Positions 41,627 through 49,838 of a DNA stretch of 64,000 nt are shown here, piece after piece (position 1 is the first letter of the stretch; each line of letters begins with the position of its first letter). Under the pieces are notes generated by a model. The model did not search any database, was not told the origin of the DNA, and saw only the letters and a list, made by a program, of their open reading frames with translations. The position numbers were made by a program, and so were the translations under genes. This DNA is from Actinoplanes sp. NBRC 103695 (lineage in GTDB: Bacteria > Actinomycetota > Actinomycetes > Mycobacteriales > Micromonosporaceae): the NCBI RefSeq assembly GCF_030269485.1, contig NZ_BSTL01000003.1, forward strand, positions 372,001 to 436,000, read 5' to 3'.

Positions 41627-41879
41627 CTGCCATTCCGGGATAGTGGTACGGCGGAGGCCAGATGCCGGCGGGCAGCAGGCGGTGTACGTAGCAGTAGGCC
41701 ACCAGTTCCGTCCGGTTGCGGCAGCCGAACCGGACGAGCAGGGCGCTGATCCCCTCACCGACCGTGTGCCGGCTCAACTGCAGCTGGCGGGCGGCGCGGT
41801 CGGTGGTGTGGCCGCGGGCCAGCATGGCCAGCAGCTGACGGTCCCGGTCGGAGAGCTGGTCAAGTGTCGGCGCGCTCAT
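41619..41879 (-). CDS. Stand-alone LuxR-type HTH protein
   Basis: 86 aa from the ATG at 41879; the ATG at 41885 is only three bases from GGGAG, so the second start fits better. It is almost entirely a LuxR/GerE HTH: LSDRDRQLLAMLARGHTTDRAARQLQLSRHTVGEGISALLVRFGCRNRTELVAY. There is no receiver or ligand domain. It overlaps the ATP-grasp gene by 20 bp and the leader-like peptide by 8 bp, so all three are translationally coupled. It probably activates the RiPP operons; how activity is controlled is unclear, though the cyclase/ATPase downstream could do this. Confidence 0.9.
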   Translation of the reverse strand: MSAPTLDQLSDRDRQLLAMLARGHTTDRAARQLQLSRHTVGEGISALLVRFGCRNRTELVAYCYVHRLLPAGIWPPPYHYPGMADE

Positions 41880-42819
41880 CGGCATGATCTCCCGTCGACG
41901 TCGTTCTGGCGAACAACTCCCGCACCATCACGGCGGCCGGAAGCGAGACGCCGTGCCATCGGGCGCGGCGTTCGAACCAGAGCCAGTCGCCGTCCGGGTT
42001 GGCCTCCAGGAACACCACCTCCGACGTCCGGGTGACGAGCAGATCGAACGCCGCGTACCGCAGGCCCCACCCGGAAGCCAGGCGCCGCACGACGGACGCC
42101 GCTGCGGGCGGGCACACCACCGGGGTGACCTCGACGCCGGCCGGGTCGGTCCACATCGCCGCGGGATCGTGCTTGGCGACCCGGAAGGCGCACAGCGTCC
42201 CGTCCAGGTGGTAGACGCGCAGCTCGTGGTCGTGCTCGATGTACTCCTGTACCACGACCGGCCGGCCCGGGGTGGCGGCTGCCACCTTCTCGGTGATCAC
42301 CGGGAGGTACGGGGCCCAGCAGCGGGGATCCGGTTCGGTGAGGCGGAAGTCCGGGTGCTTCACGACCGTCCGCGGCGAGCCCGGCAGGCCGTCCGCCGGG
42401 CCGGTGGTGACCAGCGTGCGCGGTACGCGTACGCCGAGTCGCCGCGCCTGCGCCAGGTGCGGGTGGTGTCCGCGAGCCGGGCCGGGCAGCGCGGCGTCCG
42501 CGGCCGCGGTGAGCGCCGTGACCAGCCCGGACCAGGCGTCGGCGCCGGTGGCCGTGAGTGAGGCCCTAGCAACCAGCGTGCCCGGCGCGCAGTGCCGGGT
42601 CCAGACCACCGCCGGCCGGACCCGGCCGCCATCCACCGACAGCACCCCGGCCTCGGCGTCCCAGCAGACCGCGCTCCCCGCCAGCTCGGCCGGCCCGAGG
42701 AGAACCACCGGGATGTTCCAGGCGTCGGTGAGCGCATCACGGACCGCGCGGAATTCGTCGGCGCCGGCGCCGTCCACCAGCACCACGGCGCGACGCGCAT
42801 CGCATTCCGAAATGGCCAT
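41860..42819 (-). CDS. ATP-grasp ligase, RiPP-associated
   Basis: 319 aa. An N-terminal pre-ATP-grasp domain (VVLVDGAGADEFRAVRDAL), then ATP-grasp motifs: Lys in RTVVKHPDFR, VVVQEYIEHDHELRVYHLDG, CAFRVAKHDP, and metal-binding FDLLVTRTSEVVFLEANPDGDW with the final Glu and Asn. This resembles ATP-grasp maturases that activate a carboxylate of a peptide and join it to an amine or hydroxyl (graspetide-type), but it could ligate a free amino acid. It is the first gene of the leftward operon, divergent from the ABC-YcaO operon, and is coupled to luxR and the leader-like peptide. Confidence 0.85.
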   Translation of the reverse strand: MAISECDARRAVVLVDGAGADEFRAVRDALTDAWNIPVVLLGPAELAGSAVCWDAEAGVLSVDGGRVRPAVVWTRHCAPGTLVARASLTATGADAWSGLVTALTAAADAALPGPARGHHPHLAQARRLGVRVPRTLVTTGPADGLPGSPRTVVKHPDFRLTEPDPRCWAPYLPVITEKVAAATPGRPVVVQEYIEHDHELRVYHLDGTLCAFRVAKHDPAAMWTDPAGVEVTPVVCPPAAASVVRRLASGWGLRYAAFDLLVTRTSEVVFLEANPDGDWLWFERRARWHGVSLPAAVMVRELFARTTSTGDHADERADT

Positions 42820-42950
42820 AGCCGAATGCTAATTACCCGGACGCGGCCGCGATGGCAGATAAGAGGCAGCTTCGCGGCAGTTCCGTCGCACCACAGTGGA
42901 GTTCCCGTACGTTCCTCCCAAAGGTCGCGGAGAACGAGAAAGGAGGGATC
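42820..42950. promoter_or_regulatory. Divergent promoter region of the two RiPP operons
   Basis: 131 bp between the ATP-grasp and ABC-ATPase genes. An AT-rich GAATGCTAATTACC patch at 42823-42838 may hold the leftward -10 element. The rightward gene is preceded by a near-perfect ribosome site (AAGGAGGG at 42940-42947). No clear palindrome for the LuxR protein was found by eye. Confidence 0.5.
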
Positions 42951-43889
42951 GTGCCGGATGAAGTGGTGAGTGCGACAGCGTTGACCAAACGCTATCGCGG
43001 CAAGGCGACGCCGGCCGTGGACGGCGTCTCGTTCGGGATCGCCGAGGGAGAGACGGCAGGACTGCTCGGGCCCAACGGCGCGGGCAAGACCACCCTGATC
43101 AAGTTGATCTGCGGGGTGACACCGCCGAGTGACGGCAGCATCCGGGTGTTCGGCCGCGACCCCGCCCGCGAGCCGGTGCCCACCAAGCAGGACATCGGCG
43201 CCATGCATCAGACCGGACCGTACGACCAGATGCTGTCCGGTCTGGACAACTTGCGGATCGCGGCGAGGTTCCGGGGTCTGTCGTGGCGGGAGACCGAGCC
43301 CTGGGCGGCCGAGGTGGCCGATTATCTGGGGCTCACCGAGGCCCTGCCGCGCCTGGTCTTCCAGCTTTCCGGCGGCCAGCGGCAGCGCCTGCAGCTGGTC
43401 CGGGCATTGCTCACCATCCCGAGGCTGCTGGTGCTGGACGAGCCGTCGGCCGGCCTGGACGTGGCCGGCCGCCACCAGGTGGAGCGCTTCGTGCACTGGC
43501 TGCGCGGTGAGCACGGTGTGACCGTGCTGTGGACCAGCCATCACATCGACGAGATCGAACGCAACTGTCAGCGGGTGCTGGTGATCAGCAAGGGCCGGTT
43601 GCTGCGGTTCGCCGAGCCGCGTGCGCTGGTCCGGGAGTACGGCGGCGGCCGCCTCGTGGTGACCGGCGCCGACCAGGTGGCGGCGAAGGCCGTCGCCGCG
43701 TGGGCCGAAGCGGCCGGGCTCCGGGCCACGGTGGACGACACCGAGGTCGGCATCGACGGCGCCATCGGCAAGGACGTGATACCCGCCGTCGTCCGGCACT
43801 GCGCGGAGGCCGGAGTGACACTGACCGGCTTCGGCACGGTCGCCGACTCGCTGGAGAACGTGTTCCTGCGGATGACCGAGAAGGGCTGA
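42951..43889 (+). CDS. ABC transporter ATP-binding protein
   Basis: 312 aa. Walker A GPNGAGKTT, Q-loop MHQTGPYDQM, signature FQLSGGQRQRLQLVRALL, Walker B LLVLDEPSAGLD, H-loop TSHH. A C-terminal region of about 80 residues (RLVVTGADQVAAKAVAAWAE...) matches drug and bacteriocin exporters such as DrrA. GTG at 42951 follows AAGGAGGG. With the next gene it forms an ABC-2-type exporter, most likely for the mature peptide or for self-protection, as the first step of the YcaO operon. Confidence 0.95.
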   Translation: MPDEVVSATALTKRYRGKATPAVDGVSFGIAEGETAGLLGPNGAGKTTLIKLICGVTPPSDGSIRVFGRDPAREPVPTKQDIGAMHQTGPYDQMLSGLDNLRIAARFRGLSWRETEPWAAEVADYLGLTEALPRLVFQLSGGQRQRLQLVRALLTIPRLLVLDEPSAGLDVAGRHQVERFVHWLRGEHGVTVLWTSHHIDEIERNCQRVLVISKGRLLRFAEPRALVREYGGGRLVVTGADQVAAKAVAAWAEAAGLRATVDDTEVGIDGAIGKDVIPAVVRHCAEAGVTLTGFGTVADSLENVFLRMTEKG

Positions 43890-43891
43890 CC

Positions 43892-44701
43892 GTGTCCGAA
43901 CTGTCTTTCACACATGCCGCGCCGGCCGCGCCGCGCCGGGCCGCAGACCTGTCCGCGGTGTTCTACCGCGAGTACGCCCTGCTGGCCCGCAACCGCGTCA
44001 ACCTGATCTTCGGTCTCACCCCGACGCTGGTCTACCTGCTGCTGGTGAACACGTCGCTGGGCAACGTGGTCGGTGCCATCGAGTACCGCGGGGTGACTCT
44101 GCCGTTCGAGGTGTTCCTGCTGCCGATGGTGCTGGCGATGTCGGTGGTCAGCGCCTCCGGCACGGCCGGGATGGCGCTGTTCCAGGAGGAGATGAGCGGG
44201 GTGTCCACGCAGTTGTGGTCGTGGCCGCTACGCCGTTCCCGGTTCCTGCTCGGCAAGATCCTGGCCGGCGTGGCTCTGGTGTTCGCGCAGAGCATGCTCG
44301 CGCTGGTGGTGGCCGCGGTGCTGTTCCACTTCCCGTTTCCGGCCTCGCACTGGGCGGCGCTGCTGATCGCGCTGCTGCTGGCGGCGGTCGCGTTCAACGG
44401 GCTGTACCTGGCCGCGGCCGTCCTGATCCGCGACTACCGCACCTTCAGTGTGCTCAGCAGCGTGTCGACGCTGGTGCTGGTGTTCGCCGCGCCGTCCTTG
44501 TCGCCGGCCGAGCAGCTGCCCGTCGTGCTGCGCTGGATCTCGGTGGTCAATCCGGTGACGTACGCGATCGAGGGCATGCGCGACGCCATCGTGCTCGGCT
44601 TCGGCTCCGCCTGGCCCGACATGCTGATCCTGGTGGCGATGGCGGTGGTGGCCAATGTGGTGGCCGGCCGGGCGCTGCTGCGGCGTGCGGGGGATCTGTG
44701 A
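43892..44701 (+). CDS. ABC-2 type transporter permease
   Basis: 269 aa with six membrane segments. A hydrophilic N-terminus (to about 30) contains AVFYREYALLARNRVNLIFGL. A P-V-T-Y-A-I-E-G-M-R motif before the last TM is typical of DrrB/ABC-2 permeases. The GTG at 43892 starts 2 bp after the ATPase stop, and its stop overlaps the YcaO start (TGATG). It forms an export channel with the ATPase. Confidence 0.93.
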   Translation: MSELSFTHAAPAAPRRAADLSAVFYREYALLARNRVNLIFGLTPTLVYLLLVNTSLGNVVGAIEYRGVTLPFEVFLLPMVLAMSVVSASGTAGMALFQEEMSGVSTQLWSWPLRRSRFLLGKILAGVALVFAQSMLALVVAAVLFHFPFPASHWAALLIALLLAAVAFNGLYLAAAVLIRDYRTFSVLSSVSTLVLVFAAPSLSPAEQLPVVLRWISVVNPVTYAIEGMRDAIVLGFGSAWPDMLILVAMAVVANVVAGRALLRRAGDL

Positions 44702-45879
44702 TGCGCGCCGCCGTGCGTACCGAAAACGCCCTGGCCTGGCTCGCCACCGGCCCGGACCGAGAATCGGTCCTTTTGCCCGGCACCCGCCGGGCCTGCCCAC
44801 CCGCCGCCACGGTCGCGATGGCGGAACGTGCCGCCGCGGCGGTGGGTGTCACCCGGGTCGCGGACATCACCCGGCTGGACACCATCGGCATCCCCACCTA
44901 TCAGGCGATCCGTCCCCTGTCGACCACGCTCGCGGTCTCCCAGGGCAAAGGAGTGACCGCGGAACTGGCACGTGTCTCGGCGATCCTCGAGGCGGTCGAG
45001 ATCTGGCACGTCGAGCAGCCGCTGCCACCGTGGCTGACCGCGCCGCCCCGGGAGGTGGCCGACCGGCTCGGCTACGACGTCACCGCGCTGCCCCTCTCGT
45101 CGCCGAGCCTGCTGCACGACGGCCTGCCGATCGGGTGGACGGGCGCGGTGTCGCTGGCCGACGGCGCCGAGACACTGGTGCCGGTCGAGGTGGTCCGGCT
45201 GTCACTGGAGCAGCGCACCGGGTGGCGCCCGCCCGCGTTCCTGGCCTCGACCAACGGTCTGGCCAGTGGCAACACGCGAGTCGAGGCGGTGCTGCACGGC
45301 CTGTACGAGGTGATCGAGCGGGATGCCACGACGGCCACGATCACCGGAGCGGCGTCGGGCGTCCGGGTGGACCCGGGGACGCTCGGCTCGCCCGTGGCCG
45401 ATGATCTGTGCGAGCGGATCACCCGCGCCGGGGTCGTCGTCGAGGTCACGCTGCTGTCGTCGCCGACCGGCCTGCCCTGCTTCCTGGCCTGGCTGGCCTG
45501 CGATGACTACCCGGCCGCGATGTACGGCTTCGGCTGCCACCTCGATCCCGAGATCGCGTTGACCCGTGCGCTCACCGAGGCCGCACAGACCCGGCTCAGC
45601 TACATCGCCGGCGCCCGCGACGACCTGCGCGACGACATCGACGGCGGCGGCACCGCTCGCCGCAGGGAAGCCGCCGGCCCGGCCGCGGATCTGTCCGGCC
45701 TGCTCCCGCCGCCGATCGGGCACACCAGCCTGCTGGACGACCTGGCCGAGGTGGTGCGGCGTGCCACCGACGCGTTCGGACACCCGCCGCTGGTCGCCGA
45801 CCTGACCCGCTCGCCGATCGGCGTGCCCGTGGTCAAGGTCGTGGCGCCCGGCAGCCGGATCACCCCGGAGGTGCTGTGA
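44701..45879 (+). CDS. ycaO: YcaO-domain cyclodehydratase/thioamide synthetase
   Basis: 392 aa. ATP-binding YcaO motifs: SQGKG (80-84), E97/E100 in ILEAVEIWH, the NGLASGN-x-R-V-E-A-V-L-H-G-L-Y-E-V-I-E-R-D block (E206-D208) and a later EAAQTRLSY. YcaO enzymes phosphorylate a backbone amide oxygen; with an E1-like partner they form azolines, with TfuA they install thioamides. Here the next gene, 1 bp away, is TfuA-like and no E1-like or McbC-type dehydrogenase gene is present, so thioamide formation is the better guess. No PxPxP C-terminus is visible. Confidence 0.95.
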   Translation: MRAAVRTENALAWLATGPDRESVLLPGTRRACPPAATVAMAERAAAAVGVTRVADITRLDTIGIPTYQAIRPLSTTLAVSQGKGVTAELARVSAILEAVEIWHVEQPLPPWLTAPPREVADRLGYDVTALPLSSPSLLHDGLPIGWTGAVSLADGAETLVPVEVVRLSLEQRTGWRPPAFLASTNGLASGNTRVEAVLHGLYEVIERDATTATITGAASGVRVDPGTLGSPVADDLCERITRAGVVVEVTLLSSPTGLPCFLAWLACDDYPAAMYGFGCHLDPEIALTRALTEAAQTRLSYIAGARDDLRDDIDGGGTARRREAAGPAADLSGLLPPPIGHTSLLDDLAEVVRRATDAFGHPPLVADLTRSPIGVPVVKVVAPGSRITPEVL

Positions 45880-45880
45880 G

Positions 45881-47164
45881 ATGAGCGGATCGGCGGTGGT
45901 GGTCTACACCGGCCCGACGATCTCGGCGGACGAGGTGCGGGCGGTGCTCCCGGACGCGGAGGTCCGCCCGCCGGCCGCCCGCGGCGACCTGCTCGACCGC
46001 GCATGGCGGCCCGGGGAGGTCGCGGTGCTGGTCGACGGGCACTTCCGGGAGAAGAGATCGGTGGGGCACAAGGAGGTTCTGCGACTGCTCGGCAGCGGCG
46101 TCGAGGTGGTTGGCACGGCCAGCATGGGCGCGCTGCGCGCTGCGGAACTGGCCGGGTGCGGGATGCGCGGCCTCGGCGAGGTCTTCGCGATGTACCGGTC
46201 CGGCGAGATCGACGGCGACGACGAGGTCGGGATCCTGCACGGACCGGCCGAGCGGGGCTATCCGGCCCGGACCGTGGCGCTGGTCAATCTGCGGCACGCC
46301 GTCGCCGCCGATGCGGTGCCGGCCGAGGCGGGCGCCCGGATCGTGGCCGCCGCGAAGGCGTTGCCGTTCACCTTCCGGTCCTGGGACGAACTGGCCGCGG
46401 TCGTCGCGGAGAGGGACCGTCCGGCGCTGCGGACGCTGCGCGACGGCATCGAGTCCGGGCGGTGGGACGTGAAGCGGCAGGACGCGGTGGCGGCCCTGCG
46501 GGCGATCGCGGCCGGCCTTCCACCGGCGCCGGCGCCGCCGTCGGTGACCTTCCCCGGCATCAGCGATCATCAGGTGCTGGTACGCAGATCGCGCCGGGAG
46601 TACGCGCCCGGCCGGTGGATGTCGGACATGGACGTCCTGAACGCGGCCCGGCTGTTCGACCCGGACCACCCCGCCCGTCACGAGCGGGTGCTGCGCCGGC
46701 TGCTCGACGAGATCGCCGGTCTGCCGGGCGCCGAGGCCTTCGCGCGGATCGAGCTGGGGGTCGACGGCCCGTTGCCCCCGGCGCTCGCGGCCTGGCTGAC
46801 CGACGCGGAGAGGGCCCGGCTCGGCCCAGGGGAGCAGGCCACGACCGTCCTGCTGCGAGTGTGGCCGGTCTGGCAGTCCGCCGACTGGCGTCCCGCGATC
46901 CTGGCCGACCTGCGTGCCGGCCGGGACTGGGAGCGCTGGCGCGACCTGGTGGTCCGCGCCGACGCCGCCGCCGAACAGGCCCGGTACCGGCTCGCGACAC
47001 CGCCACCGGCCGCCTGCGCGCACCTCTTCCTGCGCCATTGGCGGGCACCCGGCACCCGGCCGGAGATCGAGATGGCACGACGCGGATTCGCCGGGCCGGA
47101 GGAGCTCGGCGAGGTCGTACGCCGGTTCTTCGCGCTGGACATCGCCTCCCGGAGGGGCAGATGA
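45881..47164 (+). CDS. tfuA: TfuA-like protein, YcaO partner
   Basis: 427 aa, long for TfuA. The N-terminal 210 residues carry the family pattern: VVVYTGPTIS, LVDGHFREKRSVGHKEVL, the SMGALRAAEL box (81-90), GMRGLGEVFAMYRSGEIDGDDEVGI. The C-terminal half adds ISDHQVLVRRSRREYAPGRW and helical segments, also found in longer TfuA-like proteins. TfuA partners YcaO in thioamidation (methanogen McrA glycine, thioamitides, thiopeptins), probably by supplying or binding the sulfur donor. It starts 1 bp after ycaO and overlaps the P450 start (ATGA). Confidence 0.93.
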   Translation: MSGSAVVVYTGPTISADEVRAVLPDAEVRPPAARGDLLDRAWRPGEVAVLVDGHFREKRSVGHKEVLRLLGSGVEVVGTASMGALRAAELAGCGMRGLGEVFAMYRSGEIDGDDEVGILHGPAERGYPARTVALVNLRHAVAADAVPAEAGARIVAAAKALPFTFRSWDELAAVVAERDRPALRTLRDGIESGRWDVKRQDAVAALRAIAAGLPPAPAPPSVTFPGISDHQVLVRRSRREYAPGRWMSDMDVLNAARLFDPDHPARHERVLRRLLDEIAGLPGAEAFARIELGVDGPLPPALAAWLTDAERARLGPGEQATTVLLRVWPVWQSADWRPAILADLRAGRDWERWRDLVVRADAAAEQARYRLATPPPAACAHLFLRHWRAPGTRPEIEMARRGFAGPEELGEVVRRFFALDIASRRGR

Positions 47165-48381
47165 CCACCGCCGCGGTGTTCGACCCGGCCGCGGCACGGC
47201 ATCGCCCCGACCCGCACCCGATGCTGCGCCGCATGCGGGAGCAGAGGCCGGTCTACCCACACACGAACCCGGGAACCGGCCGGGTGTGCTGGTACATCAC
47301 CCGGTACGCGGACGTCCAGGCCGCACTGCGCCATCCGGATCTGGGCCGGCAGGTCGACCGGTTGCCACCGGACCTGGCCGCCGTGCACCGGCGGGCGATC
47401 GGCGACCCGCTGGCGATGCTGCGGCGCAACGTCTTCCACCTCGACCCGCCCGACCACACCCGGATCCGGCGCCTGCTGGCTCCGGCGTTCAGCGCCCGCA
47501 GCGCCGCGGAGATCGACCGGCACGTGCGTGCCGTGGTCGACGAGCTGGTCACGGCCATGGCGCGGGAGACCGGGCCGGTCGATGTGATCACGGCGCTGGC
47601 TCTGCCGCTGCCCGTTCTGGTCGTCGCCGAGCTGCTCGGCTTCCCGCTGGACGACCGGGACCTGCTGCGCCGGTGGAGCGACGAGATAACCCGCGGCGAG
47701 GACCCGCGCCGGGTGCACCTGGCCGGTGTCGAGTTCACCGCGCATCTGTGGCGGGCGATCGCGACGCACGGCGACCGCGGCCTGCTCGCCTCGCTCGTGC
47801 GGGCACAGCGGGAGGGCGTCCTGAGCCGGGCCGAGCTCGTCGGTGGCGTGTTCCAGCTGCTGCTCGCCGGCGACGAGACCAGCGTCAACCTGATCGGCAA
47901 CGCGGTCCTGGAACTGCTGCGACACCCTGCCCAGCTCGCCCGGCTGCGTGCCGAGCCCGACCTGATCGACTCCGCGATCGAGGAGGTGATCCGGTTCAAC
48001 GGACCGGTCGGGCACACCGGCCTGCTGTACGCCATGGCCGACCTGGAGATCGGCGGGGTGCCGATTCCCCGCGGGGACGCGGTCGTCCCGGTCCTGCTGG
48101 CAGCGAACCGCGACCCGGCGGTCTTCGCCGATCCGGACGTGCTGGACATCGGCCGCCGGCCCAACCGGCATCTCGGGTTCGGCCACGGCGCGCATTTCTG
48201 CCTCGGCGCCGCGCCGGCCAGGTCGCAGGCCCGGGCCGCGGTCGGCGCGCTGGTGCACAGGTTCCCGGCCATGCGGCTCGCGGTCGAGCCGGGCGAGCTG
48301 CGCTGGACGCGCGAGCTGTTCCTGCACGGCGTACGCGATCTGCCCGTCCTGCTCGGGCCGGAGAGGGGCGGCAGCCGATGA
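47161..48381 (+). CDS. Cytochrome P450, RiPP tailoring
   Basis: 406 aa. I-helix LLLAGDETSVN (acid-alcohol pair E-T), ExxR at EEVIR, and heme-binding FGHGAHFCLG with Cys347 as axial ligand. It is a soluble bacterial P450 that would need ferredoxin and reductase from elsewhere. P450s in RiPP clusters hydroxylate side chains or form aryl crosslinks; the core has one Trp (W80) and the leader-core border another (W59). Overlaps with tfuA (ATGA) and with the methyltransferase (ATGA) show tight coupling. Confidence 0.95.
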   Translation: MTTAAVFDPAAARHRPDPHPMLRRMREQRPVYPHTNPGTGRVCWYITRYADVQAALRHPDLGRQVDRLPPDLAAVHRRAIGDPLAMLRRNVFHLDPPDHTRIRRLLAPAFSARSAAEIDRHVRAVVDELVTAMARETGPVDVITALALPLPVLVVAELLGFPLDDRDLLRRWSDEITRGEDPRRVHLAGVEFTAHLWRAIATHGDRGLLASLVRAQREGVLSRAELVGGVFQLLLAGDETSVNLIGNAVLELLRHPAQLARLRAEPDLIDSAIEEVIRFNGPVGHTGLLYAMADLEIGGVPIPRGDAVVPVLLAANRDPAVFADPDVLDIGRRPNRHLGFGHGAHFCLGAAPARSQARAAVGALVHRFPAMRLAVEPGELRWTRELFLHGVRDLPVLLGPERGGSR

Positions 48382-49385
48382 CGTACACCGCACTGACCCG
48401 GATGGTGTTCGGCCACGTCGACGCCCGGGTGGTGTACGCCGCCGTCCGGCTGGGCGTCGCCGACGCGCTGGCGGCCGGCCCGATGCCGGTGGAGAAGCTG
48501 GCGGAGACACTCGACTGCGACCCGGACGGGCTGGCTCGGCTGATGCGTGCCCTCGTGGTGCTGGGCCTGGCCGAGGAGCCCGAGGCGGGCCAGGTCGCGC
48601 TGACCGGCCTGGGGCGGCCACTGTGCGCGGATCATCCGGAATCGCTGCGTTCCGCCGTGTTGCTGACCGGACATCCGGCGACGTGGCGTGCCTGGGGCGC
48701 GCTGACCGACGCGGTACGCGCCGGCGGGTCGGCGTTCCGGCACGCGCACGGCCGCCCGCTGTTCGATCACCTGCCCGGCGATCCGGACCTCGCCGCGGCA
48801 TTCCACACCGCCATGGGTGACGGGACCGGCCAGGTCACCGAGGCGGTCGTCCGGGCGTACGACTTCGGGGCCGCCCGGACCGTGGTCGACCTGGGCGGGG
48901 GTGACGGCACGCTGCTCGCCGCCGTGCTGGGCGCCGCGCCGGACGCCCGCGGGGTGCTGCTCGACCGGGAGGACGGCGCCGCGCGAGCGGCCGAGACCCT
49001 GCGCCGGGCCGTGCCTCCCGGCCGTTGGTCGGTGCGGGCCGGTGACTTCTTCACCGCGGTGCCGGCAGGCGATCTGTTGCTGCTCAAGGGCGTGCTGCAC
49101 GACTTCGGCGACCGGCGCTGCGTGGACCTGCTGCGCACGTGTCGCCGGGCGATCGCCCCGGACGGCCGCCTGCTGGTGCTGGAGTCGGTGCTGCCGCCCC
49201 GGTCCGCACCGGACGCCGCCGCGGTCGTGCTGAGCGACATCGCGATGCTGGCCTGGACCGGCGGCCGGGAACGGACCGTGGCCGGATTCCGTGACCTGCT
49301 GGCCGCCGCCGATTTCACGCTGTCCGGTGTCAGCCCGCCGCTGGCCGGCACGCCCACGCGCATTCTCATCGCCACTCCGTCCTGA
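48378..49385 (+). CDS. SAM-dependent O-methyltransferase (AcnB/AcO-type)
   Basis: 335 aa. An N-terminal helical dimerisation domain (RVVYAAVRLGVADALAAGPMPVEKLAETL) precedes a Rossmann SAM domain: VVDLGGGDGTLLAAVLG, FTAVPAGDLLLLKGVLHDFGD, GRLLVLESVLPP. This is the plant-type O-methyltransferase class common in secondary metabolism, with catalytic His in VLHDF. It could methylate a hydroxyl introduced by the P450 or flavin enzyme. It is the last gene before the spacer that precedes the precursor gene. Confidence 0.93.
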   Translation: MTYTALTRMVFGHVDARVVYAAVRLGVADALAAGPMPVEKLAETLDCDPDGLARLMRALVVLGLAEEPEAGQVALTGLGRPLCADHPESLRSAVLLTGHPATWRAWGALTDAVRAGGSAFRHAHGRPLFDHLPGDPDLAAAFHTAMGDGTGQVTEAVVRAYDFGAARTVVDLGGGDGTLLAAVLGAAPDARGVLLDREDGAARAAETLRRAVPPGRWSVRAGDFFTAVPAGDLLLLKGVLHDFGDRRCVDLLRTCRRAIAPDGRLLVLESVLPPRSAPDAAAVVLSDIAMLAWTGGRERTVAGFRDLLAAADFTLSGVSPPLAGTPTRILIATPS

Positions 49386-49425
49386 ATTCATCGCGTATCA
49401 CAACGCTCACTGAAAAGAAACATCA

Positions 49426-49515
49426 CCCACATTCGTGGGGTTGCTGGAAAGTCATTCCACTCAGCATTCTCAACGTACGACTCCCCGTTTATCGGGCGAA
49501 TGGAGAGGAAACGAA
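49426..49515 (+). promoter_or_regulatory. Leader region of the precursor gene
   Basis: The 130-bp spacer between the methyltransferase and precursor genes is AT-richer than its surroundings. It holds a small hairpin (CCCAC-ATTC-GTGGG, 49426-49439) and a strong GGAGAGG ribosome site seven bases before the ATG. An internal promoter for high precursor expression is likely, but I cannot point to -35/-10 with confidence. Confidence 0.45.
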
Positions 49516-49776
49516 ATGGCTTACAACTCGGCGCAAGCCCTCCGCGAGGCCGGCATCATCAGCGGCCAGCTTCCGGCGGAGCTCGAGGAGTTCTACGGAA
49601 CCCTCACCCAGCAGGAGACCGAGGTTCTGATCTCCACCCGCAACCGCCTCGTCGCGCTCTTCCCGGACGTGGTCACCCACAGCCAGCAGTGGTCCACGCC
49701 GGTGGCGGCCGAGCAGGCCTTCGACGCCACGATGCTCTGCGCGTGCGGCGCCTGGTCGGGGTCCGGCCAGAACTGA
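49516..49776 (+). CDS. RiPP precursor peptide with Cys-Ala-Cys core
   Basis: 86 aa. Residues 9-55 form the leader (AQALREAGIISGQL, TLTQQETEVLISTRNRL, PDVVTH), homologous without gaps to the peptide encoded at 41438. Residues 56-86 are the presumed core region: SQQWSTPVAAEQAFDATM, then LCACGAWSGSGQN, with C75, C77, W80 and several Gly/Ser. It sits between YcaO/TfuA/P450/OMT genes and a radical SAM/PqqD pair, so all are probable modifying enzymes. Strong ribosome site (GGAGAGG). I do not recognise the family. The cleavage site is not obvious; after H55 or near D70 are possibilities. Confidence 0.85.
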   Translation: MAYNSAQALREAGIISGQLPAELEEFYGTLTQQETEVLISTRNRLVALFPDVVTHSQQWSTPVAAEQAFDATMLCACGAWSGSGQN

Positions 49777-49784
49777 CCACGAGT

Positions 49785-49817
49785 GCGCCGGCGCGGCCCA
49801 CCGGGCCGCGCCGGCGC
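49785..49817 (+). terminator. Strong hairpin between precursor and maturase genes
   Basis: A perfect 15-bp stem (49785-49799 with 49803-49817) and a 3-nt loop, all but two stem pairs being continuous G/C blocks in a GCGCCGG pattern. It starts 8 bp after the precursor stop and ends 21 bp before the radical SAM ATG. It has no T-run. It probably attenuates transcription or protects the upstream mRNA, so that precursor exceeds maturase. Confidence 0.8.
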
Positions 49818-49838
49818 CGATCAGGAAGGAGTCGTCAC

